DNA of 64,000 nt from Clostridia bacterium (GCA_017621875.1 JAGASE010000001.1:62001-126000), one strand, 5' to 3'; shown: positions 1 to 8,787, counted from the stretch's first letter. Notes: generated by a model from the letters alone, not told the origin. Translations and numbers: made by a program.

Positions 1-22
1 AAGGTAACAGAATAATTTAGGT

Positions 23-43
23 ATGGGAGCATTTTGCTCCCAT
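23..43. repeat. Perfect 9-bp hairpin upstream of the GH78 gene
   Basis: ATGGGAGCA and TGCTCCCAT form a perfect inverted repeat around a TTT loop. No T-run follows on the + strand, so it is not a convincing intrinsic terminator. It may be the end of the preceding transcription unit or an operator. A second inverted repeat (CAGTGCTT at 65-72, AAGCACTG at 107-114) lies between it and the GH78 start. Confidence 0.45.
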
Positions 44-143
44 GCTTATACAATGTATTTAAAACAGTGCTTTAATATTCGGGGGCTGTGAAGGCTTGCT
101 TTGTTGAAGCACTGATTTAAGTATATTGGGGGAGGAGACTTTA

Positions 144-2318
144 ATGCAAAATGCAAATTTACAAAATGCAAAATGGGTATCGGCAAATAAGGAATATTGT
201 TCTCCGCTTTTGCGTAAGGAATTTGAATTACATGATATAGAAAAAGCAACAATCACTATTGCGGTACTGGGATTTTTTGAGGGGTACATAAACGGAAAAA
301 GTATAAGCGAGGATATGTTTTTGCCGCTGTATACAGATTTCCACAAAAGGCCGCCGATTGACTATTGCGGGCATATGTTTGAGGAAGAGCTTGCATACCG
401 TCTTTATTGCCCTGTTTATGATATTACGCATCTGCTTTCAGACGGAATAAATACTATAGGATTTATTCTTGCACCGGGAAGATACGAAAGACCTCACGAT
501 AAATGCGGCTATGGTTATGTTAAAATGGCATTCTGCATTGAGGCTCTTCATAAGGATGGAACAAAGGAATATATTGTTTCAGATGAGGATATGAAAAGAA
601 GAGAGGGTTTTGTAAAAAAATGCGATATTTTAAACGGTGAAACTATTGATTTTACCGCATATGACGATAATTGGACTATGGCAGGCTTTGATACTTCTAA
701 GTGGCAGCCGGTATTCGTTGAAGAAACTCCCGATACAAGACTTTTTGTGCAGGATTGCCCCGCAGACAGAGTAATCAGACATAATAAATGCACTCTTGTG
801 ACCGAAAAGGACGGCGTAAGGATTTATGATGTGGGCGAGATTATGTCCGGCTATCCGATTTTCGCAGTAAAAGAGGGGTATAAAGGTGAAATTAATATCC
901 GTTACTGTGAGCTTTTGAATGAGGATGGTAGGCTTAATGAGGATAATATTTATTTGCAGCATACCGATATTATGACAGACGGAAAACAACGCCTTGTTCA
1001 TTCGCGGTTTACGTGGATGTGCTTTAGGTATTTTGAGGTAAGAGGCGAGGTAGAGCCTGTTGACTGTGTGGTTATTCACAGCGATATAGCGGTAAGCTCG
1101 GCTTTTTCATGCGATGATGAAATACTGAACTGGTTATATGATGCATATATAAGAACACAGCTTGCAAATATGCATTGCGGCATACCTTCGGACTGTCCGC
1201 ATATTGAAAGGAAGGGCTATACAGGCGACGGACAGCTTACCTGTAAGGCGGCTATGACTCTGCTTGATGCACAGAAGTTCTACAAAAAATGGATTTATGA
1301 CATTTCGGATTGTCAAGACAGGAAAACAGGGCATGTCCAATATACAGCTCCGTTTTTGACTGCCGGAGGCGGACCGGGAGGTTGGGGCGGTGCAATCGTT
1401 TTCGTGCCTTTTGAATATTACAGACAGTATAAGGATGTTTCCATATTAAAGGAGCTTTATCCGCAAATGCTTCGCTACTTCGATTTTATGGAGGCACATA
1501 GTGAAAATGAGCTTGTTACATCAGATATTGAAGGCTGCTGGTGCCTGGGTGATTGGTGTGTGCCGGAACAGCTTATTTTGAATGAAAAGGACGGTATTAA
1601 AATACCACCTGCATATGTTAATACATATTTTTACATTAAGGCAATGCAGATTGTTTTGAAAATTGAAGAAATAATCGGTGAGCAGACGGGATATTTGAAT
1701 GAAAGAATTGAAAGAAAAAAGGCGGCACTTGTACGGAATTATTTTGATAATGAAACAGGGAATTTTTGCGAAAATCTTCAGGGAGGTAATGTTTTTGCCG
1801 TTGATTTAGGTATCGGAGACCAACGTACACTTTCAAATATGGTTGAGCATTACAGAAAAATCGGACATTATGATACAGGCATTTTCGGTACATATATCGT
1901 GACGCACCTTTTGTTTGAAAAGGGCTTTGCAGATGTTGCACGTTCGCTTCTGACTTCAAAGGATGTGGTATCCTTTTATAATCAGAAAAATACAGGGGCG
2001 ACAACTATTTTGGAAAATTGGAATGGTGTACGGTCGCAGTGTCATCCAATGTTTGGTGCCGTCTCAGACTGTCTGCCGGAATATATCCTCGGTATCAGGC
2101 AGCAGGAGGACACGGCTGCTTATGAAAGCGTTATTGTAGAGCCAAAATGTATGGAGCAAATTCCGTCTGCAGCAGGATATATCACTACGGTTAAGGGTGA
2201 AATCAGCGTTAAGTATAATGAAAAGGAAATTTATGTATCGGTACCTGATGAAGTGAAGCTTGAGGTCAAGGCAGGAAATAGATGTGTATTTTTGGAGAAA
2301 AGAGGTATATCAAAATGA
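144..2318 (+). CDS. GH78 alpha-L-rhamnosidase-like enzyme
   Basis: Predicted intracellular glycoside hydrolase of family GH78, which removes terminal L-rhamnose from oligosaccharides. There is no signal peptide. An N-terminal beta-sandwich (GFFEGYINGK, then ILAPGRY) precedes the (alpha/alpha)6 barrel. DCPHIERKGYTGDGQ at residues 350-364 matches the family D-C-P-x-R-E-x-x-G-W-x-G-D block, with E355 as the expected general acid and Ile in place of the usual Arg. ATTILENWNG near 620 supplies E624, the expected base. The ATG at 144 is preferred to the in-frame TTG at 126 because GGGGGAGGAG sits just before it. At 724 residues it is shorter than many GH78 proteins. Its stop overlaps the next start (ATGA), so the two are translationally coupled. 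The fold is secure; substrate is inferred. Confidence 0.88.
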   Translation: MQNANLQNAKWVSANKEYCSPLLRKEFELHDIEKATITIAVLGFFEGYINGKSISEDMFLPLYTDFHKRPPIDYCGHMFEEELAYRLYCPVYDITHLLSDGINTIGFILAPGRYERPHDKCGYGYVKMAFCIEALHKDGTKEYIVSDEDMKRREGFVKKCDILNGETIDFTAYDDNWTMAGFDTSKWQPVFVEETPDTRLFVQDCPADRVIRHNKCTLVTEKDGVRIYDVGEIMSGYPIFAVKEGYKGEINIRYCELLNEDGRLNEDNIYLQHTDIMTDGKQRLVHSRFTWMCFRYFEVRGEVEPVDCVVIHSDIAVSSAFSCDDEILNWLYDAYIRTQLANMHCGIPSDCPHIERKGYTGDGQLTCKAAMTLLDAQKFYKKWIYDISDCQDRKTGHVQYTAPFLTAGGGPGGWGGAIVFVPFEYYRQYKDVSILKELYPQMLRYFDFMEAHSENELVTSDIEGCWCLGDWCVPEQLILNEKDGIKIPPAYVNTYFYIKAMQIVLKIEEIIGEQTGYLNERIERKKAALVRNYFDNETGNFCENLQGGNVFAVDLGIGDQRTLSNMVEHYRKIGHYDTGIFGTYIVTHLLFEKGFADVARSLLTSKDVVSFYNQKNTGATTILENWNGVRSQCHPMFGAVSDCLPEYILGIRQQEDTAAYESVIVEPKCMEQIPSAAGYITTVKGEISVKYNEKEIYVSVPDEVKLEVKAGNRCVFLEKRGISK

Positions 2319-3541
2319 GAAAAAGTGTTATGAATTTTATAGAAAAAAATTGGGACAGATGCATAAGTGAATCAAGAACAGACAGGGAGGATATGATTGG
2401 CGTTCCTTATCCATACAGCACTCCAAATAGTGGCTGCTTTGATGCTGTTTATTATTGGGATACTTATTTTACAAATGTTGGCTTGATGCTTGCCGGAAGG
2501 CAATTGCAGGCTAAAAACAACGTTGATGCTATTCTTTATCTGGTGAACAAGCTGGGATTTATGCCTAATAGCAATAAGAGGTGTCATGTGGAAACTAATT
2601 CTCAGCCTCCGTTTTTGTCGGAGATGGTGAGGGAAATATATGAGTATTTTAAAGATGAAGTATGGCTTTCTTCTGCGTTCAACGTTTTGAAAAAGGAATA
2701 TGAGTTTTTTATGACACAAAGAATAACCCCGATTGGACTTAATGCATACGGCAGCAATGCTATGAGTATGCAGAGAAGTAGGGATGTGGCTGAAATGTAT
2801 AAAAGGCGTACCGGATATGACTATTCCGAAAACGAGATTGAGAAAATTGCATATCATGCAATTGCAATATGTGAAAGCGGTTGGGATATGAGTCCCAGGT
2901 GGTTGGATGGTGCACAGAATTATGCATCAGTTGACCTTAATTCGCTTATGTATGGATTTGAAAAGAATATGGCTTATTTTGCAAGAGAATTGGGTGAGGA
3001 TGCCAAGATATGGGATGATAGGGCAGCGGAAAGAAAGCAGCTTATGATAAAATATATGACGGCAGAGGATGGCTTGCTGATGGATTATAATTTTGTTACA
3101 GGAAAGCATAGCTCAGTTTTTTCAGTTGCGTCTATATATCCGCTTTATATGAAGGTTATGGATCAGAGTTATGCTGAAATTGTCCTTGATAATATTGACC
3201 GATTGACAGGTGATTTCGGTGTTTATGCCTGTGAGAAAAATAATTATAGCGGTGCGTATCAGTGGAATTATCCGAATGGCTGGCCTCCACATCAGCTAAT
3301 CGCAATGAAGGCTTTTAATAATTACGGCTACACCGAGCTTGCAAAGGAAATTGCAAGAAAATATATTGACGTGGTCGAAAGGTCATTTAAGAAGACGGAA
3401 AATCTTTGGGAAAAGTATAATGTGGAAAATGGCACGAACGATACCGAACAGGAAATTTCCGCAAGAGGAAAACTGCCTGATATGATGGGCTGGACTGCAG
3501 GCGTTTATCTTTCGGCTGTTGATTTTTTGGAAAATCGGTAA
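2315..3541 (+). CDS. GH37 (trehalase-fold) glycoside hydrolase
   Basis: A cytoplasmic (alpha/alpha)6-barrel protein of 408 residues related to trehalases (GH37). Visible family blocks are YYWDTYF near residue 41, SQPPF near 94, ESGWDMSPRW with D191 as the likely general acid, and QWNYPNGWPP near 315. The last differs from the trehalase signature Q-W-D-x-P-x-G-W by D to N. The glycine-rich GGGGEY segment that normally carries the base is missing; E residues in EQEISARGK before MMGWTAGV are the closest candidates. The ATG at 2315 overlaps the GH78 stop by 4 nt and has GGAGAAAAGAGG upstream. Given the altered signature and the rhamnosidase partner, trehalose is doubtful as the substrate. Confidence 0.75.
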   Translation: MRKSVMNFIEKNWDRCISESRTDREDMIGVPYPYSTPNSGCFDAVYYWDTYFTNVGLMLAGRQLQAKNNVDAILYLVNKLGFMPNSNKRCHVETNSQPPFLSEMVREIYEYFKDEVWLSSAFNVLKKEYEFFMTQRITPIGLNAYGSNAMSMQRSRDVAEMYKRRTGYDYSENEIEKIAYHAIAICESGWDMSPRWLDGAQNYASVDLNSLMYGFEKNMAYFARELGEDAKIWDDRAAERKQLMIKYMTAEDGLLMDYNFVTGKHSSVFSVASIYPLYMKVMDQSYAEIVLDNIDRLTGDFGVYACEKNNYSGAYQWNYPNGWPPHQLIAMKAFNNYGYTELAKEIARKYIDVVERSFKKTENLWEKYNVENGTNDTEQEISARGKLPDMMGWTAGVYLSAVDFLENR

Positions 3542-3550
3542 GGAGAAAAA

Positions 3551-4534
3551 ATGTTAAAGACAAAATTTTTCGAAAACGTGTGCGGAACTCCCGAGGAACC
3601 ACACAGATGGATATATAAAAATGAAAAAGGAATGTACATAAGAGAGGCAAGCTTTAAGAGTAAAAAAAGCGGAACAGAGCCTGTGAAGATTTTAAGCTTT
3701 GCCGATGTTCATTTTAACTATACAAATGAAGATGATATTGACAATGACGAGATAATGCTGACAGTTCAGCACAGACATTGGAACGCGGGAGGTGCGTCGG
3801 TAAGGGCGGCAAGAAAAGCGATGGCACATGCAAAGGATTTTGACCAGACTGTAATCTGTGGAGATATTTTGGACTATTTGTGCTTCGGTGCAATGGAGCT
3901 TATGGATAAGTATATATGGAATGTTGATTCCGAGGTGATTTGTGCAATTGGTGGACATGAGCTTACCAGACAGATGCAAACAGGCGTTCCTAATAAGGAT
4001 TCTCTTGATGAAAGACGGGATGTAGTCAGAAAATATTGGCGACATGATATATACTATTTTTCTAAGCTCATAAAGGAAAAGGTTATGGTAGTACAGCTTG
4101 ATAATAGTTGCCATAAATATTGGGATTGCCAGATTGAAAAAATGGAAAACGATATTAAAAAAGCACGGGAAAATGATTATATAATTCTTGTATTTCAGCA
4201 CGAGCCGATTTCGACAGGTAAGCTTGAAGATTCATGTATGGATGCACTCATCGTATGTGACCGAGAAAATGAAAATTTCTATGATAAGGCAATAGGAATT
4301 TCTGAAAAGGATGACGAGGCAACTCAGAAGATGTATGAGCTTCTGATCGGAAATGCAGATGTAATCAAAGGCTTTTTCTGCGGTCATGTCCATAGTGGAT
4401 ATTATACTGAAGTAAACGGATCATATATCGACGAAAGCGGAAATATAATAAAAACACAAATCCCGCAGTATGTTATGGAAGGGCTGGTTTATAACGACTA
4501 TGCAGGTCATGTAACAGAAATAACAGTCGTATAG
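3551..4534 (+). CDS. Calcineurin-like metallophosphoesterase
   Basis: A 327-residue cytoplasmic protein with the two-metal phosphoesterase pattern: D52-x-H54 (SFADVHF), GDILDY near 100, a GGHE block at 134-137, FQHEP near 217 and GHVHSGY near 277. In the family the third block is GNHE, whose Asn is a metal ligand; here it is Gly135. The gene begins 9 nt after the GH37-like gene with an AAGGAG site, so it belongs to the same operon. A role in dephosphorylating a sugar phosphate or other phosphoester from the pathway is inferred from context only. Activity could be altered by the missing Asn. Confidence 0.8.
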   Translation: MLKTKFFENVCGTPEEPHRWIYKNEKGMYIREASFKSKKSGTEPVKILSFADVHFNYTNEDDIDNDEIMLTVQHRHWNAGGASVRAARKAMAHAKDFDQTVICGDILDYLCFGAMELMDKYIWNVDSEVICAIGGHELTRQMQTGVPNKDSLDERRDVVRKYWRHDIYYFSKLIKEKVMVVQLDNSCHKYWDCQIEKMENDIKKARENDYIILVFQHEPISTGKLEDSCMDALIVCDRENENFYDKAIGISEKDDEATQKMYELLIGNADVIKGFFCGHVHSGYYTEVNGSYIDESGNIIKTQIPQYVMEGLVYNDYAGHVTEITVV

Positions 4535-4535
4535 T

Positions 4536-4682
4536 GAGAGTTTATTTGAAAATGAAATACGCAGAATTTATCTTGATGCGGCAGACGGTGAGCATATTGT
4601 TGGTGAACTTATAAAAGGAGACATACACCTTATTAAAAATGCACAACTTAAAAAATCAATTCTTGATTTTGCCATAGCGTAG
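4536..4682 (+). pseudogene. 3' remnant of an unidentified gene
   Basis: A 48-codon open frame without any usable start runs to TAG at 4680-4682. It reads as ordinary protein, for example ENEIRRIYLDAADGEHIVG followed by ELIKGDIHLIKNAQLKK, with a normal amino-acid mix. It sits in a different frame from the metallophosphoesterase that ends at 4534. It looks like the C-terminal tail of a gene whose front part was deleted. I do not recognise the family. Confidence 0.5.
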
Positions 4683-4696
4683 GTATAATATATAAT
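4669..4696 (+). promoter_or_regulatory. Promoter of the glycyl radical enzyme operon
   Basis: TTGCCA (4669-4674), a 16-bp spacer and TATAAT (4691-4696). A second TATAAT overlaps at 4684-4689 with TTGATT 15 bp upstream. The predicted start leaves a leader of under 20 nt before the AAAGGGG ribosome binding site at 4706-4712. The radical-enzyme genes therefore probably have their own start within the sugar cluster. Confidence 0.55.
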
Positions 4697-4721
4697 GTCA
4701 ATAAGAAAGGGGTTTGATTAT

Positions 4722-6692
4722 ATGGATAAAAATTTATATGAATATATCTTAAACAAAGACCATCACAAATACAGAAAAGAAATCGAAATAACCTTTTATC
4801 AGGATATGACACCAATCGAAAGAATGACATACAGATTTGAAGAAATGTGCAAATCTGAAGCTCCTGTAATCCTTGAGAATGAGCAGATTTGTTTTTTAAG
4901 AACTACGAGTAATATTCCTGATATCTTTACCGAAGAAGAATGGGCGAATATAAAATCAAAGTATCATATTCACGAGCTGGGGTATTTGTCAAATTTATCA
5001 CCAAATTTTGAGGATACTATAAAAGAGGGACTTTTAGCAAAATATGAAACAGCTGACGAGTACGGCAAGCGTTGCATAGATGCCATTTTAAATCTTTCAG
5101 ACAGATACAAGGAAGAGGCAAAAAAGCAGGGCAGAGACGACATCGCATCAGTTTTGGAACGTGTGCCGAGATACGGTGCAACAAATTTCAGAGAAGCTTT
5201 GCAGTTTTTTAGAATAATTCATTTTTCCTTGTGGCTTGAGGGCAACTACCATAATACTTGCGGTAGATTTGACAAATATATGTATCCGTACCTGAAAGCG
5301 GATATGGACAAGGGCATTTACACAGAAGAAACTGCACTTGAGCTTTTGGAGGATTTCTTCTTATCATTTAACAAAGACAGCGACCTTTATGTTGGTGTTC
5401 AGCAGGGTGATAATGGTCAGAGTATGGTCCTGGGAGGTATGGACGAAAACGGAAATGAAGTGTTTAATCTTCTTTCTAAACTATGCTTAAAGGCAAGTGA
5501 AAACCTTTTGATGATTGATCCGAAAATCAATTTAAGAGTTAATAAAAACACACCGCTTGAAGTGTATGAGCTTGGCACAAGACTTACCAAGGCAGGTCTG
5601 GGATTCCCGCAGTATTCAAATGACGATGTGGTAGTTGACGGACTTTTAAAGCTTGGCTATGACCTTGAAGATGCAAGAAATTATGCTATTGCCGCTTGTT
5701 GGGAGTTTATCATTCCGAAGGTTGGAGCAGATGTTGCAAATATCGGTGCATTGTCCTTCCCGAAAGTGGTTGACAAGTGCTTACATAATGATTTGGTAAA
5801 TTGTGATACCTTTGAGGAATTTATTGATTGCGTGAAGAAGGAAATAAATATAGAGGCAGATATTATTTGCAGTTCCATAAAGGATTTGTGGTTTGTGCCG
5901 TCACCGTTTATGAATGTTATGATGGACTGTAACATTTATGAAGGCGGAAAATACAATAATTTTGGTATTCACGGAACAGGGATTGCCACAGGAGCGGATT
6001 CTCTTGCGGCTATCGAAAAGTATGTGTATAACGACAAAACAATATCAAAGCGGGATTTGATAGAAGCAGTTGACTCTGACTTTGAAAAGCATAGTGAAAT
6101 ACTTCCGCTTCTTCGCTATGAAGCACCCAAAATGGGCAACGATGATGACGGAGCAGACGAAAAAGCGGTAATGCTTTTGAAGGCATTCTCCGATAGCCTA
6201 AAGGGCAGAACAAACTGCCGTGGAGGAATTTTCAGAGCAGGAACGGGAAGTGCTATGTACTATTTGTGGCACGCAGACGAAATCGGAGCATCACCTGACG
6301 GCAGAAGAAAGGGAGAGGCATTCGGAACAAACTTCTCTGCGAGTCTTTTTGCAAAAATTAAAGGACCGTTCTCGGTTATAAAATCGTTTACAAAACCTGA
6401 TTTTTCGGGAGCGATAAACGGCGGACCTTTGACACTTGAATTTGCAAGCTCAATGTTTGAGGACGATGATTCAATCAATAAGGTGGCAACACTTGTTAAG
6501 GCATATGTGGATATGGGCGGCCATCAACTTCAGCTAAATGCCGTAAATACAGAGCTTATGAAGGATGCTCAGGCTCACCCTGAAAACCACAGACAGTTAG
6601 TTGTGAGAATATGGGGATGGAGTGCATACTTCGTTGAGCTTGATAAGGAATATCAGGACCATGTAATGATGCGTCAGCAGTATCAGGTGTAA
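4722..6692 (+). CDS. Glycyl radical enzyme, short form of unknown substrate
   Basis: A 656-residue member of the pyruvate formate-lyase superfamily. Visible landmarks are CGRFDKYMYPY near 178, FPQYSNDDVVVDG near 293, the active-site region AACWEFI with thiyl Cys326 and Glu328, SPDGRRKGE near 525, and the C-terminal glycyl block RIWGWSAYF with Gly632. The C-x-E pair is what eliminases such as glycerol dehydratase, choline TMA-lyase and HypD use; pyruvate formate-lyase has adjacent cysteines instead. It is therefore unlikely to be PflB. The length is well below the 750-850 residues of characterised members. Trp on both sides of the radical Gly is unusual; the common form is R-V-x-G-Y. Start at the ATG after AAAGGGG. 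The activase follows after 1 nt. A dehydratase or eliminase acting on a sugar-derived substrate is inferred from context. Confidence 0.88.
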   Translation: MDKNLYEYILNKDHHKYRKEIEITFYQDMTPIERMTYRFEEMCKSEAPVILENEQICFLRTTSNIPDIFTEEEWANIKSKYHIHELGYLSNLSPNFEDTIKEGLLAKYETADEYGKRCIDAILNLSDRYKEEAKKQGRDDIASVLERVPRYGATNFREALQFFRIIHFSLWLEGNYHNTCGRFDKYMYPYLKADMDKGIYTEETALELLEDFFLSFNKDSDLYVGVQQGDNGQSMVLGGMDENGNEVFNLLSKLCLKASENLLMIDPKINLRVNKNTPLEVYELGTRLTKAGLGFPQYSNDDVVVDGLLKLGYDLEDARNYAIAACWEFIIPKVGADVANIGALSFPKVVDKCLHNDLVNCDTFEEFIDCVKKEINIEADIICSSIKDLWFVPSPFMNVMMDCNIYEGGKYNNFGIHGTGIATGADSLAAIEKYVYNDKTISKRDLIEAVDSDFEKHSEILPLLRYEAPKMGNDDDGADEKAVMLLKAFSDSLKGRTNCRGGIFRAGTGSAMYYLWHADEIGASPDGRRKGEAFGTNFSASLFAKIKGPFSVIKSFTKPDFSGAINGGPLTLEFASSMFEDDDSINKVATLVKAYVDMGGHQLQLNAVNTELMKDAQAHPENHRQLVVRIWGWSAYFVELDKEYQDHVMMRQQYQV

Positions 6693-6693
6693 T

Positions 6694-7449
6694 ATGAAAG
6701 GTACAATATTTGATATAAAAGAATTTTCAATACACGATGGACCTGGAGGAAGAACAACGGTTTTTCTAAAAGGTTGTCCATTAAGGTGTAAGTGGTGTCA
6801 TAACCCAGAAGGGCTTATAAAGAATCCGCAGATTATGAAAAAACATAATCTGTGTGTTGGATGTAAGATATGCGAAAAAGGGTGTAATCACCCTGAATGT
6901 GAGCCTTTTGGTGTGTGTATTCACTCTTGTCCGAACGGATGCCTTACTGTAAGTGGTGAGGAAATCGACAGTAAGCTTCTTGCCGAAAAGCTTAATAGGG
7001 ACAAGGCGATGTTTGAGTTTACAAAAGGTGGAATAACAATATCGGGAGGAGAACCTATGATGCAGTCTGATTTTGTCTGTGATTTGCTTGATAAGCTTGA
7101 TGGAATTCATACTGCAATCCAAACAAGTGGATATACTGATGAGGAAACATATAAGAGGGTTATATCTAAGTTTGACTATGTTATGCAGGATATTAAGCTC
7201 GCAGATGAAAATGAGCATATTAAATACACAGGTGTTAGCAATAGGAAGATAATAAATAATATTGAATGGCTCAAAAAAAGCGGGAAAGAATTTGTGTTCA
7301 GAGTTCCGATGATACCGGGAATTACTGATACAGAGGAAAATATCAAAGCGATATCAGAAATAACAAACGGTCATAAAACTGAGTATTTACAATACAATGC
7401 TATGGCAGGTAGTAAATACAAAATGCTTGGCATGAAATATAAGCTTTAA
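6694..7449 (+). CDS. Glycyl-radical enzyme activase (radical SAM)
   Basis: A 251-residue radical-SAM protein that would install the glycyl radical on the enzyme encoded immediately upstream. C28-x3-C32-x2-C35 (CPLRCKWC) binds the SAM-linked 4Fe-4S cluster. A Cys-rich insert at about residues 53-85 (CVGCKICEKGC, then CIHSCPNGC) resembles the auxiliary ferredoxin-like cluster domain found in non-PFL activases. GGITISGGEPMMQ near 110 is the SAM-contacting GGE block. At 251 residues it is shorter than most activases with the ferredoxin insert (about 290-310), ending soon after the last barrel strands. The 1-nt spacing from the enzyme stop implies coupled translation. Confidence 0.92.
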   Translation: MKGTIFDIKEFSIHDGPGGRTTVFLKGCPLRCKWCHNPEGLIKNPQIMKKHNLCVGCKICEKGCNHPECEPFGVCIHSCPNGCLTVSGEEIDSKLLAEKLNRDKAMFEFTKGGITISGGEPMMQSDFVCDLLDKLDGIHTAIQTSGYTDEETYKRVISKFDYVMQDIKLADENEHIKYTGVSNRKIINNIEWLKKSGKEFVFRVPMIPGITDTEENIKAISEITNGHKTEYLQYNAMAGSKYKMLGMKYKL

Positions 7450-7494
7450 GATAGTAAAAATCAAGTAACAATAAATAATTGGAGGAGATACAAT

Positions 7495-8349
7495 ATGAAA
7501 TTTTGTGATATACATATAAGAGATCCGTTTATTATGGCAGACGGTGGCAAATATTATTTATATGGGTCAAGAGCAAGTGAAACATGGGGTAAGTGTACAG
7601 GACTGGATGTATATGTAAGCTCTGACCTTGAAAACTGGTCAGAGCCTTTTGAGGTTTTTACGCGTCCTGAAGATTTCTGGTCAGACAGGCATTTCTGGGC
7701 TCCTGAAGTTCATAAATACAATGACGAATATTATATGTTAGTAAGCTTTAATAGTGAGGACAGACATAGAGGAACACAGATTTTAAAGTCAACATCTCCT
7801 ATGGGACCATTTCTCGTGCATAGTGAGGGACCGGTTACTCCTACTGAGTGGGGATGCCTTGACGGAACTTTATATATTGAAGATGGAGTTCCGTATATGG
7901 TGTTTTGTCATGAATGGGAGCAGGTTGAAGATGGGGAAATGTGTGTGATAGAGCTTACAAAGGATTTGAAAAAAGCAGCGTCTGAGCCAAAAGTGTTGTT
8001 CAGGGCATCTGAGCCAAAGTGGAGTGATGGTCTTGCTCCAGGCAAATATGTAACGGATGGACCATTTATGTATCGCACTCAAAATGGAAGACTTATTATG
8101 ATTTGGTCAAGCTTTTCAAATAAGAACTATTGTGAATCACTTTCATACTCGGATAACGGAAGTATTTTGGGTAACTGGATTCATGACGAAAGACTGCTTT
8201 TTGATAACGACGGCGGTCATGGTATGATTTTTAGAACATATAATGATGATATTATGTTTATTCAGCATATGCCGAACAATACTCCTTGCGAGAGACCACA
8301 CCTTTTTAAGATTATTGAAAAGGATGATTCGTTATATATCAAAAAATAA
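7495..8349 (+). CDS. GH43 five-bladed beta-propeller glycosidase
   Basis: A 284-residue cytoplasmic protein of family GH43 (arabinofuranosidase, xylosidase or galactosidase types). The general base is D10 in IRDPF; WAPEVH follows near 69, and D123 in CLDGTLY is the pKa-modulating Asp. The third catalytic position, usually Glu in an EGP block, reads TDGPF here with D188. The protein is a bare propeller without the extra C-terminal lectin domain of many GH43 enzymes. An AATTGGAGGAG site precedes the ATG, 45 nt after the activase gene. It probably trims an arabinose-, galactose- or xylose-type side group from the same oligosaccharide the GH78 enzyme handles. Confidence 0.82.
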   Translation: MKFCDIHIRDPFIMADGGKYYLYGSRASETWGKCTGLDVYVSSDLENWSEPFEVFTRPEDFWSDRHFWAPEVHKYNDEYYMLVSFNSEDRHRGTQILKSTSPMGPFLVHSEGPVTPTEWGCLDGTLYIEDGVPYMVFCHEWEQVEDGEMCVIELTKDLKKAASEPKVLFRASEPKWSDGLAPGKYVTDGPFMYRTQNGRLIMIWSSFSNKNYCESLSYSDNGSILGNWIHDERLLFDNDGGHGMIFRTYNDDIMFIQHMPNNTPCERPHLFKIIEKDDSLYIKK

Positions 8350-8787
8350 TTTAATATGCTTGTAATAGAAGAATTAATAACTTTTTTCTGACTAAAAGTA
8401 AAATGTGAATCCGGTAATTGATAGGTAATTTAAAATAGTTGATATTTTATCTATTATACAACAATATAAAACATATAAAAATATCCCTGAATATGAATAT
8501 TTTTATACTTTTAATTAAAGTGGAAGATGTAGAATCTTCAATGGACTACCGGTGAAAACAGCTTAACAGTATGATTAAGGTAATAAGTATGTAATGAAAA
8601 TAATTATAGAGTTCAGTGTGAGATTCTATAAAAAGAGGTTTGTCAAAGATTAAAAAGGATTTTGATTTATATAATTAGTTCACAAATAGACAATCAAAAT
8701 TTGGGAGCAGAATAATAAGCGAAAACGAATGAGACAAAATTCTGCTTTTAATCAAAATGCCACACACCGAAGTGTGTTGACAGTAAG
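8350..8787. other. AT-rich intergenic stretch with hairpins
   Basis: No supported gene. Two inverted repeats are visible: TATAAAAATAT (8474-8484) with ATATTTTTATA (8497-8507), and AGCAGAAT (8706-8713) with ATTCTGCT (8739-8746) around a 25-nt loop followed by TTT. Either could be a weak terminator of the GH43 transcript. A small CACAC/GTGTG hairpin lies at 8761-8777. Confidence 0.4.

Noticed and set aside
4722-6692. Annotation as pyruvate formate-lyase (PflB)
   Set aside because: The active site has Cys-Trp-Glu rather than Cys-Cys, the protein is about 100 residues too short, the activase has the Cys-rich insert absent from PflA, and the neighbours are glycosidases.
144-8349. Propanediol-utilisation microcompartment locus
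   Set aside because: There are no shell proteins, aldehyde dehydrogenase or alcohol dehydrogenase genes near the radical enzyme.
8706-8750. Intrinsic terminator for GH43
   Set aside because: An 8-bp stem around a 25-nt loop with few T residues is weak; the perfect 14-bp hairpin at 8788-8824 is the better candidate.
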